Below, in pieces: positions 17,442 through 26,438 of a stretch of 62,164 nucleotides of DNA (its first letter is position 1; each line of letters starts with the position of its first letter). The translations under genes and the position numbers were made by a program. Location of the stretch: positions 1 through 62,164 of the forward strand of contig DLGW01000009.1 of NCBI GenBank assembly GCA_002482885.1, given 5' to 3'. Under the pieces are notes generated by a model that saw only the letters and a program-made list of their open reading frames with translations, did no database searches and had not been told where the DNA came from. Source of the DNA: Flavobacteriaceae bacterium UBA7684. GTDB lineage: Bacteria; Bacteroidota; Bacteroidia; Flavobacteriales; Flavobacteriaceae.

Positions 17442-17479
17442 AAAAAAGGCGACCAGATTTTAGTTTGGTCGCCTTTTTT
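17442..17479. terminator. Bidirectional terminator
   Basis: 14-bp perfect stem AAAAAAGGCGACCA / TGGTCGCCTTTTTT with a 10-nt loop. It serves both the T9SS protein (plus) and the two-component operon that converges on it (minus). Confidence 0.9.
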
Positions 17480-17499
17480 ATTGGTATGCTGTAAAATCA

Positions 17500-18207
17500 T
17501 TAATTCTTTTTAACTACTAACCTAAACCCTTCGCCGTGGATATTTAAAATTTCCACTTTTTCGTCAGGCTTTAAATGTTTACGCAATTTGGCAATATATA
17601 CATCCATACTTCGAGAAGTAAAATAATTATCATCCCTCCAGATTTGTGTTAAAGCCAATTCACGAGGGGTTAAATCATCTTCGTGCAAGGATAACATTTT
17701 AAGTAATTCATTCTCTTTCGGAGACAATTTAACAGGCTCTTCTCCTTTGTAAGACAAAAATCTTAATTTAGAATTTAAGGTAAAATCCCCAATCTTGAAT
17801 TCTGTTTTACTATCATCGGTTTTGTTATCCAATTTTTTACGTTGAATAATCGCCTTGATTTTCATTAATAAAACTTCTGAATCAAAAGGTTTGTTTAAAT
17901 AATCATCTGCCCCTACTTTGTATCCTTTTAGCACATCTTCTTTCATGGTTTTTGCGGTAAGAAACAAAATAGGCACTTGTTTATTTACCTCACGAATTTC
18001 AGTGGCTAAAGTGTACCCATCTTTATAAGGCATCATCACATCTAATATACAAACATCGAATTTTTGTTTATTAAATTTATCAATACCCTCCATTCCATTT
18101 CTGGCCAAAACGACTTCAAAATCATTCATGATTAAGTAATCTTTTAAAATAGCTCCGAAGTTTAAATCATCTTCTACCAGAAGGATTTTATTTTTTACTG
18201 TTTCCAT
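17500..18207 (-). CDS. OmpR-family response regulator (RprY-like)
   Basis: 235 residues. Receiver domain (about 8-122) with acidic pocket E12-D13-D14, phosphoacceptor Asp56 (CILDVMMP), Thr84 and Lys106 (NKPF), then an OmpR/PhoB winged-helix DNA-binding domain (about 135-233). It is 6 bp downstream of the sensor kinase gene and is its evident partner. The pair resembles Bacteroidetes RprX/RprY in size and order; the regulated genes are unknown. Confidence 0.92.
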   Translation of the reverse strand: METVKNKILLVEDDLNFGAILKDYLIMNDFEVVLARNGMEGIDKFNKQKFDVCILDVMMPYKDGYTLATEIREVNKQVPILFLTAKTMKEDVLKGYKVGADDYLNKPFDSEVLLMKIKAIIQRKKLDNKTDDSKTEFKIGDFTLNSKLRFLSYKGEEPVKLSPKENELLKMLSLHEDDLTPRELALTQIWRDDNYFTSRSMDVYIAKLRKHLKPDEKVEILNIHGEGFRLVVKKN

Positions 18208-18213
18208 TGTATT

Positions 18214-19803
18214 TTAATTTATTAATGAAATTTTAATAATAAAGGTGGTTCCTTTTCCTTTTTCACTTTCTACAAAAATCTCTCCACCGTGTTCGTCTAT
18301 AATTTTTTTCACATACGCCAATCCTAATCCATGCCCTTTTACATTGTGTATATTTCCAGTATGTTCCCTAAAGAACTTTTCGAAAATTCTGCTTTGAGCC
18401 GACTTACTGATACCTGGCCCGTGGTCTTTTATCTTTACAATAATTAAATCTTTTATATTTTCGGTTGACACTTCTATTTCTGGTGCATCAATGGCATACT
18501 TAATCGCATTGTCTAAGATATTCACCAATAAATTAGTAAAGTGTGAATCGTTCGCTAAAATGGTAGAGCGTGTAGCTCCATAATTAATGGTTATTTTACC
18601 TTCTCGGGCATTCAATAATAAGGAAACATGTTCTGCAGCATCGCTAATTAAATCATGCAAATCCAAAGGTTCTTTTTCTAATTCTAATTCTCTTCTTTCT
18701 AATTTAGAAATCTGCAACACGTTTTCTACTTGTGCATTCATTCTTTTATTTTCCTCTCGAATGATGCCTAAATAACGGGTTAATCTTTCGGGATCAGACA
18801 ATACTTTTTCGTTCTTTAAGGAGTCTAATGCCAAATTAATCGTGGCAATTGGTGTTTTAAATTCATGCGTCATGTTATTGATAAAATCAGATTTGATTTC
18901 GGAAATCTGACGTTGTTTAATAAATTGACTAATGGTACTTACAAACACAATAATGATAATCAACGTAAAAATTAACGATAACATCATTAATCCTGATAAC
19001 GAAGAAAACAAGTATCTGTGTTTATTAGGAAAACTAATTTCTAATTTATACTTACTGATTCCATCATTGTCTTTAAATAAACATACTCCATAATTGTTTG
19101 GATCACCTAAAACAAAACTATCGGAATGCAAACCTGTTAATTCTTTACTTTTGGTCCGTACGCCAAATTCAAATGCGGTGTGAATTCCTTTATCTGATAA
19201 CTCGTCTTGTAATAATTCTTTTATTTTTTTGGCAGAAATTCGGTATTCAATAGGTTTAATAGAAGCAATATCTTTAAAAAATATTTCATATTGTGCCTTG
19301 TCTAAAATAGATAATCTTCCGGATTTAGTAATGCTAATATCCGGTGTTGATTTTAATCCTGAATGTACATTTTCTAAATGATTTTTACCTCCATAAATTT
19401 CTGTTTTTCTTTTGGATACAAAATTTTGCATCTTAAAGGTATCTACACTTTTATCAAAGAACGAAGAATTAATCGCATTGTTTTCAGGAACAATACTATT
19501 AGAATAAATAACGGTTTCATTGGTTCTGGAATCCACCTGATAAAATCCAAATTTTAAAAAGTCTTCCTCTTGTGGCTCGGTTCCAATGCTGTCTTTTAAA
19601 TAATAATATCTATCTAAATAAGCCTGCATTTCGCCTTGCTCTAGTTTTTCAGAAACCTTGCTTAAAACCTGTTTGACTTGCAAGGTGAATTGTTCTTCAT
19701 TTTTTTGAACAATCATGTCAATCCAATAAACCTGCACTACTATAATCCCAATTAAGGAAGATGTCATCAAAGCGACTAAAAATCGAAACCAATTATTATT
19801 CAT
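18214..19803 (-). CDS. Sensor histidine kinase (RprX-like)
   Basis: 529 residues. Transmembrane helix at about 8-28, a ~240-residue periplasmic sensor region, a second helix at about 272-292, then the HisKA dimerisation domain with His313 in NNMTHEFKTPIATI and an HATPase domain with N box (LLVNILDNAIKYA), G1 (KDHGPGI), F (IFEKFF) and G2 (GHGLGLAYVKKI). It phosphorylates the adjacent regulator. The periplasmic sensor has no domain I recognise. No promoter is obvious upstream; about 60 bp separate it from coaE on the same strand. Confidence 0.92.
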   Translation of the reverse strand: MNNNWFRFLVALMTSSLIGIIVVQVYWIDMIVQKNEEQFTLQVKQVLSKVSEKLEQGEMQAYLDRYYYLKDSIGTEPQEEDFLKFGFYQVDSRTNETVIYSNSIVPENNAINSSFFDKSVDTFKMQNFVSKRKTEIYGGKNHLENVHSGLKSTPDISITKSGRLSILDKAQYEIFFKDIASIKPIEYRISAKKIKELLQDELSDKGIHTAFEFGVRTKSKELTGLHSDSFVLGDPNNYGVCLFKDNDGISKYKLEISFPNKHRYLFSSLSGLMMLSLIFTLIIIIVFVSTISQFIKQRQISEIKSDFINNMTHEFKTPIATINLALDSLKNEKVLSDPERLTRYLGIIREENKRMNAQVENVLQISKLERRELELEKEPLDLHDLISDAAEHVSLLLNAREGKITINYGATRSTILANDSHFTNLLVNILDNAIKYAIDAPEIEVSTENIKDLIIVKIKDHGPGISKSAQSRIFEKFFREHTGNIHNVKGHGLGLAYVKKIIDEHGGEIFVESEKGKGTTFIIKISLIN

Positions 19804-19867
19804 GTGCTAAAAATAAGATGATTTTGTAGGAATGTTAAAGGAGTTAACTAAACATTAACAAGAAATT

Positions 19868-20449
19868 TTAACATTTTAAAAGTTGTTCCCAAATTTGATT
19901 TACCTGTATTTCTGTATTTTGTTTTTTGGCATTATCAATCACAAAATGACTTTTTGCAACACGTTGCTCGCTCGTCCATTGATTTTGAATTCTAGCTAAT
20001 ACTTCCTCTGGAGATACCCCGTCTCTTTGTACCACTCGCTGAATTCTAACTTCTGTAGAAGCTTCCACAGTAACGATAAAATCACAAGAAGCATCGGCTC
20101 CACTTTCAAACAATATGGCAGATTCTTTTAAAACAAAAGGAGTGGTTTGCTTACTTTTCCAATCTTCAAAATGCTGTTTGACTAGCGGATGAATCAATTG
20201 ATTGAGCATTTTTAATTTTTCGGGTTGATTAAAAACAATCGAGGCTAATTTTTTTCGATTAACGCTATTGTTTTCGATAACCTCATTACCAAAAATTTGT
20301 TGGAGCTGCTGCATGACTTTGGGTTGATTCATTAGTTTTTTGGCTTCGGAATCTGAATCGTAAACAGGCATTCCCTTTTGCTCAAAAAGACTGGCTATAT
20401 AGGATTTTCCTGCACCGATTCCTCCGGTAAGTCCAATTACTTTGCTCAT
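19868..20449 (-). CDS. coaE: Dephospho-CoA kinase
   Basis: 193 residues; last step of coenzyme A synthesis, ATP-dependent phosphorylation of the 3'-OH of dephospho-CoA. P-loop GGIGAGKS (about 9-16), the CoA-binding DSDSEAKKL segment (about 32-40), the LIHPLV motif and VVQRDGVSPEEVLAR are all typical. One base separates it from the glycosyltransferase stop, so both are on one transcript. Confidence 0.95.
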   Translation of the reverse strand: MSKVIGLTGGIGAGKSYIASLFEQKGMPVYDSDSEAKKLMNQPKVMQQLQQIFGNEVIENNSVNRKKLASIVFNQPEKLKMLNQLIHPLVKQHFEDWKSKQTTPFVLKESAILFESGADASCDFIVTVEASTEVRIQRVVQRDGVSPEEVLARIQNQWTSEQRVAKSHFVIDNAKKQNTEIQVNQIWEQLLKC

Positions 20450-20450
20450 C

Positions 20451-21446
20451 TTATTTTTTAAAAAATAATTCTGGAAATACTTGTTCAGGCTCTTTCTTTA
20501 AAAATTTAATCCAAAAACTAGACTCTAAATAACCCAATCCGTATCCGTAAAATTGAACCAACACCGCCACCACAGACCAACCAGCAATCGCTATACTTTG
20601 GGTGGTAAAAAGAGCTTCTAAAAATACTGCCAAAAAATACAATCCATATAATCCTAAAAACGCACCATAACCAAAAATAGCCAACAATAAAACAACATCT
20701 AATCCCAGAATAAACAGGGCAGGAAAAGCATATTTTAATTGTTGATAAGCAGGATGCCAAACATCTAATATTGGGCGTACTTTTCCGAATTTATTAACTT
20801 GTGTAAAAAATTTAGACCAATTGATGCGGCGTTTGTGGTACACAGATAAATCTTTTAAAAGAGTGGTTTTAAATCCTATATCCCATAATCTAAAAACCAA
20901 TTCAGGGTCTTCTCCGGGGTGGATGTTCCCAAAACCTTGGGTAGCCTCAAAAGCTTTTTTAGACAAGCCCATGTTAAAACTTCGGGGTTGAAATTTTTGA
21001 GTTTGATGGGAATTTCCGCGTACTCCACCTGTGGTTAATCGGGAAGTCATGCAAAAATTAATGGCTTTTTGTAAAGTGGTGAAATTATGTTGGGCACTGT
21101 CGGTTCCTCCAAAACAATCCACGTAGTTTTTACTTAAGAGTTCATCCAATTGAACCATATAATGAGCTGGAATAATACAATCGGAATCAAATAAAATAAA
21201 ATAATCCCCAGTAGCTTGTTGCATTCCAAAATTTCTGGAATCGCCGGGACCTGTATTTTCTTTAAAAAAATATAAAATATTCAATTGTGGAAATTTTTCC
21301 ACGACTGCCTTAGAGTCAATCGTAGAACCGTCTTCTATAACCACTACTTCAAAATCTACCCCAGCCTGTTGAACAGCTAAACTTTGTAGCAATTCATCCA
21401 TTTCATCGGGGCGATTATAAACAGGAACTATAACGGAATACTTCAT
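20451..21446 (-). CDS. Glycosyltransferase family 2, membrane-anchored
   Basis: 331 residues. GT-A fold with SVIVPVYNRPDE at the N-terminus, VVIEDGST, and the metal-binding DxD-type FDSDC (about 91-95), followed by a GEDPEL region (catalytic base candidate). Two or three C-terminal transmembrane helices (about 235-300) anchor it to the membrane. It likely adds sugars to a lipid or surface polysaccharide; donor and acceptor are not predictable. Upstream neighbour is moaCB at a 29-bp distance. Confidence 0.88.
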   Translation of the reverse strand: MKYSVIVPVYNRPDEMDELLQSLAVQQAGVDFEVVVIEDGSTIDSKAVVEKFPQLNILYFFKENTGPGDSRNFGMQQATGDYFILFDSDCIIPAHYMVQLDELLSKNYVDCFGGTDSAQHNFTTLQKAINFCMTSRLTTGGVRGNSHQTQKFQPRSFNMGLSKKAFEATQGFGNIHPGEDPELVFRLWDIGFKTTLLKDLSVYHKRRINWSKFFTQVNKFGKVRPILDVWHPAYQQLKYAFPALFILGLDVVLLLAIFGYGAFLGLYGLYFLAVFLEALFTTQSIAIAGWSVVAVLVQFYGYGLGYLESSFWIKFLKKEPEQVFPELFFKK

Positions 21447-21475
21447 GGAATTATCAGTAAAAAATCTCTTTTTGA

Positions 21476-22387
21476 TTAATCGTGCGGGGCGTAATCAATA
21501 ATTTTAAAGATATGTAAAATATACGGAAACAACGCATCCATACTTTCTTGCGCCCCACGGGTAGAACCTGGTAAAGCCACAATCAACGTTTCTCCTTTTA
21601 AACCCGCTAAACTTCTGGACAACATGGCGTAAGGCATTTGTTGTTGTCCGTAACTACGAGCGGCTTCGGCAATACCCGGAATTTCTTTATCTAACAACGG
21701 TCGAATCGCCTCTGGAGTAACATCTCGGGCAGATAATCCGGTGCCTCCTGTTAAAATAATTAAATCGGTTTTGTTTTCGTATAAGTGTAAAACTTTGCGT
21801 TGGATTACGTCGACTTCGTCGGGAATGACGCTGTAATCTTGAATAGCCACTTGATGTTTTTCTAATTTATTAATGATGGCTTTGCCCGCAAAATCTTCTT
21901 TTACACCTGCCGAAATACTATCTGAGCATACAATTACCGCAGCATTAATGGTACGTTTTAAGATGTCTGAGTACTGGGATTTTCCACCTTTTTTAGTCAA
22001 TAATTTGATGTGGCTAATACTTACATTTTTATCAATCGGCTTAAGCATATCATAAAAAGTAAGTGCCACCACCGAAGCTCCGTGCATGGCTTCTACCTCT
22101 ACTCCTGTTTTGTAAATAGTTCGCACTTCCATTTCTATAAAGATTTTTAAATCTTCTATTTGATAACGAACCGTTGCAAATTCAATCGGTAATGGATGAC
22201 AATCAGGAATCAACTCCGAAGTTTTTTTAACGGCAAACAAACCCGCTATTCTACCTGCTTCAAAAACATCTCCTTTGGGAACGGTTTTATTTTGAATGGC
22301 TTGAATAGTTTCAATAGTTCCTACTTCTACCACTGCCTGAGCAACTGCGCTGCGGTGGGTGTTTATTTTAAATGTAATGTCTACCAT
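21476..22387 (-). CDS. moaCB: Bifunctional molybdenum cofactor protein MoaC/MoaB
   Basis: 303 residues, a fusion of MoaC (about 1-140) and a MogA/MoaB domain (about 148-300). MoaC residues that correspond to E. coli Lys51, His77, Glu112, Glu114, Asp128 and Lys131 are present as Lys38, His64, Glu97, Glu99, Asp113 and Lys116, so cyclic pyranopterin monophosphate synthesis should be intact. The MoaB part has TGGTGLSARDVTPEA and PGSTRGA, the molybdopterin-binding signature. No other moa/moe gene lies in the window. The fusion is the usual arrangement in Bacteroidetes. Confidence 0.93.
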   Translation of the reverse strand: MVDITFKINTHRSAVAQAVVEVGTIETIQAIQNKTVPKGDVFEAGRIAGLFAVKKTSELIPDCHPLPIEFATVRYQIEDLKIFIEMEVRTIYKTGVEVEAMHGASVVALTFYDMLKPIDKNVSISHIKLLTKKGGKSQYSDILKRTINAAVIVCSDSISAGVKEDFAGKAIINKLEKHQVAIQDYSVIPDEVDVIQRKVLHLYENKTDLIILTGGTGLSARDVTPEAIRPLLDKEIPGIAEAARSYGQQQMPYAMLSRSLAGLKGETLIVALPGSTRGAQESMDALFPYILHIFKIIDYAPHD

Positions 22388-22390
22388 AAA

Positions 22391-23050
22391 TTACTTTTTT
22401 TCTACAATTATTGTGGCTTTAAAGCCAGTGGCTAATTCCCAAAACTCAGGTTGCATCAAACTCCCTGTAGCATCAAAGATTTGAAATTCTGCCGTATTAG
22501 GCACATACTGCCCCATGTTAACCGCCTCAAATTCTATTTGATTAAATCCTTCATTTAAATAAATGACCACCTCTCTCCACTCACTAGCTAAAAACAATCC
22601 TGATTTATAAACTTTACCATTAATTATAATGTTTGCATAATCTCCGTCTATAGTGGCATAATCCCTGTATTTAAAAACAATATCAGGAAAAGTAGTAACT
22701 ATGTGTCCAAAATGTTGGTTTCGAGTAAATAAAGTCATATCTGCATTATCTCCTTCATTTATTTTTCGATTTATCTCTTTTTTAATCTTCTCCCCAGGAT
22801 TCACAAAATTATTGTTTTGAATAAAGCCTAAGTCTTTAGGTTGGTCAGATAAATAATTATGTGCTCCTGTTCTGTATTTAGGATTCAACGGTTTTTCGGC
22901 AGGCGGTATAATGATGGAGCTTTTTCCACTAAAACCAGACGGCGGACTCACCGTAGAAGGCAAACCCAACGTACGATTCCCAGAATCTATTTGTGCGCGC
23001 ACAAAAGAACCCCACAGAATGATTCCGTAAAATAAAAATTTAACCTTCAT
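22391..23050 (-). CDS. Secreted hypothetical protein
   Basis: About 219 residues from the ATG at 23050, which gives a signal peptide MKVKFLFYGIILWGSFVRAQ. A longer ORF starts at 23110 but would run through the promoter: TACTTTTG on the minus strand at 23077-23084 places transcription just upstream of 23050. The mature protein has a Pro/Ser-rich linker and a beta-rich C-terminal half (ATIDGDYANIIINGKVYKSG, EWREVVIYLNEGFNQIEFEAVN) that reads like a carbohydrate-binding-type sandwich, but I recognise no family. The stop is 3 bp before moaCB. Confidence 0.65.
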   Translation of the reverse strand: MKVKFLFYGIILWGSFVRAQIDSGNRTLGLPSTVSPPSGFSGKSSIIIPPAEKPLNPKYRTGAHNYLSDQPKDLGFIQNNNFVNPGEKIKKEINRKINEGDNADMTLFTRNQHFGHIVTTFPDIVFKYRDYATIDGDYANIIINGKVYKSGLFLASEWREVVIYLNEGFNQIEFEAVNMGQYVPNTAEFQIFDATGSLMQPEFWELATGFKATIIVEKK

Positions 23051-23194
23051 TGCGTTCAGTTGAATCAGAAAACGACCAAAAGTACTGAATATGCCGTTAT
23101 TTGAATTCACTATTTACAGATAAATTAACATTCATCTTTTATCAAGAATACTTGATGGTCTGCTGGCAATTGTATTATTTTTACCCAAAAAAAC

Positions 23195-23857
23195 ATGTCT
23201 TCGCATCATATCGTTAGAGACGACCAGGAACCTGCTCTTATTATTGCTAATGGAGCTGCTTGTTCTACGGAACTCATGGGACAATTACTAGAATGGTCTC
23301 CACTAGTGGTAGTTTTAGATTCCGCCATAGAACGGGTTTTACCGCTAAATATTAAAGTAGATGTTTTATTAGGAGATTTTGATAGAAATTTTGACGCTCA
23401 TGCCTATAAAGAACATCAATATCCTATTGAAATTATCCATACCCCAGACCAAGAAAAAACGGACTTAGAAAAAGCTTTTATTTATTTGATTGAAAGAGGA
23501 ATTCCTGCCGTGAATGTGATTTGGGCAACTGGAAAAAGAGCCGATCATACCTTGAATAATTTAACCACCATTATTAGATACCGAGAACAATTAAAAATAG
23601 TTTTGTTAGACGATCATTCTAAGATTTTTTTGCTTCCGAATCACTTTCAAAAATGGTATACTGCTAACACCCCTATTTCTTTAGTTCCTATTGGAAACGT
23701 TTCCGGAATTACTACCGAAAACCTGTATTATCCTTTAAAAAATGAAACCCTAACCATTGGGCATCGAAACGGAACCAGCAACCATGTAAGTCAGGATGGT
23801 TTAGTTACCATTACCCATAATTCAGGTCATTTATTAATGATGGAATGTTTTGATTAA
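23195..23857 (+). CDS. Thiamine diphosphokinase
   Basis: 220 residues. It shows the order of motifs of thiamine pyrophosphokinase: an N-terminal ANGAACS segment, VLLGDFDRN (the GDFDS motif), DQEKTDLEKA and ATGKRADHTLNN (GxRxDH), then a C-terminal beta domain with SLVPIGNVSGITTENLYYPL and GTSNHV. It converts thiamine to thiamine diphosphate with ATP. It is alone on the plus strand, divergent from the moaCB-side operon. Confidence 0.88.
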   Translation: MSSHHIVRDDQEPALIIANGAACSTELMGQLLEWSPLVVVLDSAIERVLPLNIKVDVLLGDFDRNFDAHAYKEHQYPIEIIHTPDQEKTDLEKAFIYLIERGIPAVNVIWATGKRADHTLNNLTTIIRYREQLKIVLLDDHSKIFLLPNHFQKWYTANTPISLVPIGNVSGITTENLYYPLKNETLTIGHRNGTSNHVSQDGLVTITHNSGHLLMMECFD

Positions 23858-23947
23858 TTACAATTAAAATCATAACAAATTAATTACGTTTTTGTTACCT
23901 TTAATAAAATCATAAGGCATTTATTTACCATTTAGAATTAAAAAGAT

Positions 23948-24550
23948 ATGTATTGGTACGAAGAAGACGTTGAAGCCCTACACAATAAACGAAAAGAGTT
24001 AATTTACGAACCTAGAATGATTTTTTACGGAAGTTCTTCTATTCGATTATGGGATTCTTTGGAAGAAAAATTTAAAGCATTCAAGCCTATCAATTTAGGC
24101 TTCGGAGGTTCCACTTTAGCAGCGTGCACATGGTATTTTGACGATATTTTTGAACACCACCAAGCAGAAGCGATTGTAATTTACGCCGGAGATAATGATT
24201 TAGCCGATGGCAGACACCCCGAAGAAGTGATTTTATTTTTAGAAAAATTATTAGTTAAAATAAGAAAACGTTTTCCAAATATTCCTGTTAGTTATATTTC
24301 CATAAAACCCAGTGTAGCGCGTTGGCACTTAATTAAATCCATTCATTATACCAACAAACTAGCCAAGGGATTAGAACAAGAATATCCGAATTATCATTTT
24401 GTAGATGTTTACACATCCATGTTAAAAGAAGATGGCAAACCCAATCCCGAATATTATGAATCCGATGGATTGCATTTAAGTAAAAAAGGTTACGAATTAT
24501 GGAACAACATTTTAATTCAGCATCCCGAAATTTTTCCTAAGACCCCCTAA
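23948..24550 (+). CDS. SGNH/GDSL-type hydrolase
   Basis: 200 residues. SGNH blocks: YGSSSIRLW (block I, nucleophile Ser30), GFGGSTL (block II Gly), YAGDNDLADG (block III Asn) and SDGLHLSKKGYELW (block V Asp and His). No signal peptide, so probably a cytoplasmic esterase or acetylhydrolase of unknown substrate. It precedes the alpha/beta hydrolase gene by 29 bp and may be cotranscribed with it. Confidence 0.88.
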   Translation: MYWYEEDVEALHNKRKELIYEPRMIFYGSSSIRLWDSLEEKFKAFKPINLGFGGSTLAACTWYFDDIFEHHQAEAIVIYAGDNDLADGRHPEEVILFLEKLLVKIRKRFPNIPVSYISIKPSVARWHLIKSIHYTNKLAKGLEQEYPNYHFVDVYTSMLKEDGKPNPEYYESDGLHLSKKGYELWNNILIQHPEIFPKTP

Positions 24551-24579
24551 AGCAATGAACCCAATAAAAACCCAACACC

Positions 24580-25308
24580 ATGAAACGAACTTATCACAAA
24601 TGGCACAGCCCCATACTCCACAAAGAAATGGAACTATTGGTTTTTGGAGAAACTGGAGCCAAAGTGATTTTTTTTCCACCCAGAATGTCCAGATTCTATG
24701 ATTATGAGAACTGGCATTTAATAGACATTTTAAAAGAAAAAATCAATCAAGGTTTTATTCAAGTATTTTGTGTAGATAGTATTGACGGAGAATCTTTATA
24801 CAATGTTAATATTCCTCCTAAAGAAAGAATTTTAAGACACATTCTTTACGAACAATACATCATACAAGAGGTTATTCCGTTTACTCAATCCTTAAACACC
24901 ACTCCATTTTTAATTGCGGCAGGTTGTAGTTTAGGCGCTTATCATGCGGTAAACATTGCTTTAAAATACCCTAAATCTTTTAACAAAGTGGTGGGCATGA
25001 GCGGTCGATACGACATCAATACCCATTTGGCTCATTACCATGATTTATTTGATGGTTATTTTAATGAAGATATCTATTTTAATCTACCCAATATTTACAT
25101 GAAAAATCTGCACGATGAAAATTGGCTAGATAAAATCCGAAAACTAGATATTATTTTAGCTGTAGGACACGATGATCCATGTTTAAAAAGTAATGAAAAA
25201 CTCAATCAGATTTTACACGACAAAAACATTCACAGTAGTTTATACATTTGGAATGGCGACGGACATCGAGCCTGTTTTTGGAGAGAAATGATTCATATTT
25301 ATCTTTAA
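24580..25308 (+). CDS. Alpha/beta-hydrolase esterase
   Basis: 242 residues of the esterase D-like (PF00756) type: nucleophile elbow GCSLGAYH with Ser117, acid candidate in VGHDDPC and catalytic His in GDGHRACFW. No export signal. Substrate unknown; it stands next to another hydrolase. It ends 47 bp before the Rrf2 gene, whose promoter lies in between. Confidence 0.85.
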   Translation: MKRTYHKWHSPILHKEMELLVFGETGAKVIFFPPRMSRFYDYENWHLIDILKEKINQGFIQVFCVDSIDGESLYNVNIPPKERILRHILYEQYIIQEVIPFTQSLNTTPFLIAAGCSLGAYHAVNIALKYPKSFNKVVGMSGRYDINTHLAHYHDLFDGYFNEDIYFNLPNIYMKNLHDENWLDKIRKLDIILAVGHDDPCLKSNEKLNQILHDKNIHSSLYIWNGDGHRACFWREMIHIYL

Positions 25309-25325
25309 TATTTAACCAATTCAGT

Positions 25326-25333
25326 TATATTTG
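25326..25333 (+). promoter_or_regulatory. -7 box of the Rrf2 regulator gene
   Basis: TATATTTG, 23 bp before the first ATG. Upstream of it is TTTAACCAATTC, whose complement GAATTGGTTAAA is a weak match to the TTGGTAGAATT half-sites found at other promoters in this block; autoregulation is possible but not shown. Confidence 0.55.
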
Positions 25334-25355
25334 AGGGTTCCAATTCCTTTGCGTT

Positions 25356-25760
25356 ATGATGTCCAAAAAATGTAAATATGCCTTAAAAGCATTAACCGTA
25401 TTAGCCACTAACGACGGTAAAAAAATGCGTTCCGCAGACATTGCTACCCAAGGACACATTCCTAAAAAATTCTTAGAACACATCTTAATTGATTTAAAAT
25501 CAAACGGGTATGTTGCTAGTAAACAAGGTAACGAGGGTGGATATTTTATGCTAAAAGAAGCACAAAATATTAAAGTTTCAGAAATCCATAGAATTTTTGA
25601 CGGCGCCATCGCTCTCCTTCCTTGCGTGTCCGAAAAATTTCATCAACCTTGCGACGATTGTCCTGATCCTGTTACTTGTAAAATGAAGTTTGTTTTTACC
25701 GACATTCGCAATAAAACCTACGATTTACTTTCTAATACCAGTATTGCCGATTTGGTTTAA
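25356..25760 (+). CDS. Rrf2-family transcriptional regulator with Cys cluster
   Basis: 134 residues. Rrf2 winged helix: KKCKYALKALTVLA, the recognition region IPKKFLEHILIDLKSNGYVASKQGNEGGY, then four cysteines Cys90, Cys99, Cys102 and Cys108 where IscR and NsrR ligate an Fe-S cluster; CymR lacks such a cluster. Two ATGs in tandem (25356, 25359) are equally possible starts. Family members repress Fe-S or cysteine-metabolism genes. The nearby metY, exporter and palindromic promoter make a sulfur-responsive role the likeliest. Confidence 0.88.
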   Translation: MMSKKCKYALKALTVLATNDGKKMRSADIATQGHIPKKFLEHILIDLKSNGYVASKQGNEGGYFMLKEAQNIKVSEIHRIFDGAIALLPCVSEKFHQPCDDCPDPVTCKMKFVFTDIRNKTYDLLSNTSIADLV

Positions 25761-25794
25761 TTTTTAAAAAAAGAAGAATTTTTAAATTTTACTA

Positions 25795-25986
25795 ATGAAT
25801 AATACCAATGAAAATTATAAATGGGGTTTATTTTACTTTAATAGAAACGATTCTAGAATTATTGTTCCTAAAAAAAATCCCATGATGGGATTCACACTAA
25901 ACTTTGCCCACCCTACTACTTATATTATTATAGCAGGAATTATTGCGTTTGCCTCTTTCATTAGTCTATTAGCTGGTACTAAATAA
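25795..25986 (+). CDS. DUF5808 small membrane protein
   Basis: 63 residues. The DUF5808 signature is clear: YKWGLFYFNRNDSRIIVPK and then MGFTLNFAHP, followed by one transmembrane helix (about 42-60). Function unknown. It lies 34 bp after the Rrf2 gene and is probably transcribed with it. Confidence 0.82.
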   Translation: MNNTNENYKWGLFYFNRNDSRIIVPKKNPMMGFTLNFAHPTTYIIIAGIIAFASFISLLAGTK

Positions 25987-25993
25987 TTTTTTA

Positions 25994-26042
25994 ATTTAAT
26001 TCCTATAAAATCAATAGGATTAAATCGTATTTAGTATATTTG
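25994..26042 (+). promoter_or_regulatory. Palindromic operator overlapping the leader-metY promoter
   Basis: Near-perfect inverted repeat ATTTAATTCCTAT (25994-26006) / ATAGGATTAAAT (26014-26025) around a 7-bp centre, then TATATTTG (26035-26042). The repeat covers the place of the TTTG element, which is missing, so it fits a repressor site. The AATTCC-AT / AT-GGAATT halves recall the Rrf2-type CymR box of Firmicutes. It could also weakly terminate the DUF5808 transcript, but its GC content is low. Confidence 0.6.
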
Positions 26043-26063
26043 CCTCATCAAAATTTAAAAATC

Positions 26064-26135
26064 ATGAAAACGCTTACTTTTTCTTTGTGGTTATCTTATA
26101 GAAATACTTATTCGATGTACGGTTGTTGTTGTTAA
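26064..26135 (+). CDS. Putative leader peptide ending Tyr-Gly-Cys-Cys-Cys
   Basis: A 23-codon ORF, MKTLTFSLWLS followed by YRNTYSMYGCCC, 22 bp after a clear -7 box and 48 bp before the 80-residue gene and metY. The last codons GGT TGT TGT TGT run into TAA and a T8 tract. A second ORF of the same size at 29423 ends in the same 19 nt (TTGTTGTTGTTAATTTTTT). Three consecutive cysteine codons before a methionine/cysteine gene suggest sensing of charged tRNA-Cys. It is too short for standard gene callers; translation is unproven. Confidence 0.6.
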   Translation: MKTLTFSLWLSYRNTYSMYGCCC

Positions 26136-26183
26136 TTTTTTTTACATCATCATTAAATTTTAATCACAAAAAAAATCATCATC

Positions 26184-26426
26184 ATGAAAAATATAATTCA
26201 AGAATCTAATCAAACCATCACCTTCGATTTAAGAAAAGAAAGTAACTACAATGCTGATAAATTTGAATTTTTAGCGCTATCGGCTACCGAAGAAAAAGAA
26301 GAATCCATCACCAAAAATGATTTTACCAATGAGTTTTCAAACAACCATCAAATCAATTGGGTTTCCAAATCCGACATCAAAAAACTGATTAATTCAGACA
26401 CTATTTTATTTCAATCTTTTAACTAA
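26184..26426 (+). CDS. Small acidic hypothetical protein upstream of metY
   Basis: 80 residues, rich in Asp, Glu, Asn and Lys, without signal peptide, membrane helix or cysteine. It starts at an ATG preceded by AATCATCATC and ends 12 bp before the metY ATG, so it is in the same transcript as the Cys-leader and metY. I recognise no family. Its conserved position between leader and metY could be checked in related genomes. Confidence 0.55.
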   Translation: MKNIIQESNQTITFDLRKESNYNADKFEFLALSATEEKEESITKNDFTNEFSNNHQINWVSKSDIKKLINSDTILFQSFN

Positions 26427-26438
26427 ACTTTTTTTTAT

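Noticed and set aside
26136..26183. Terminator/antiterminator hairpins or a SAM riboswitch before metY
   Set aside because: The leader is almost pure A/T without GC stems and has none of the conserved SAM-I or SAM-II core sequences.
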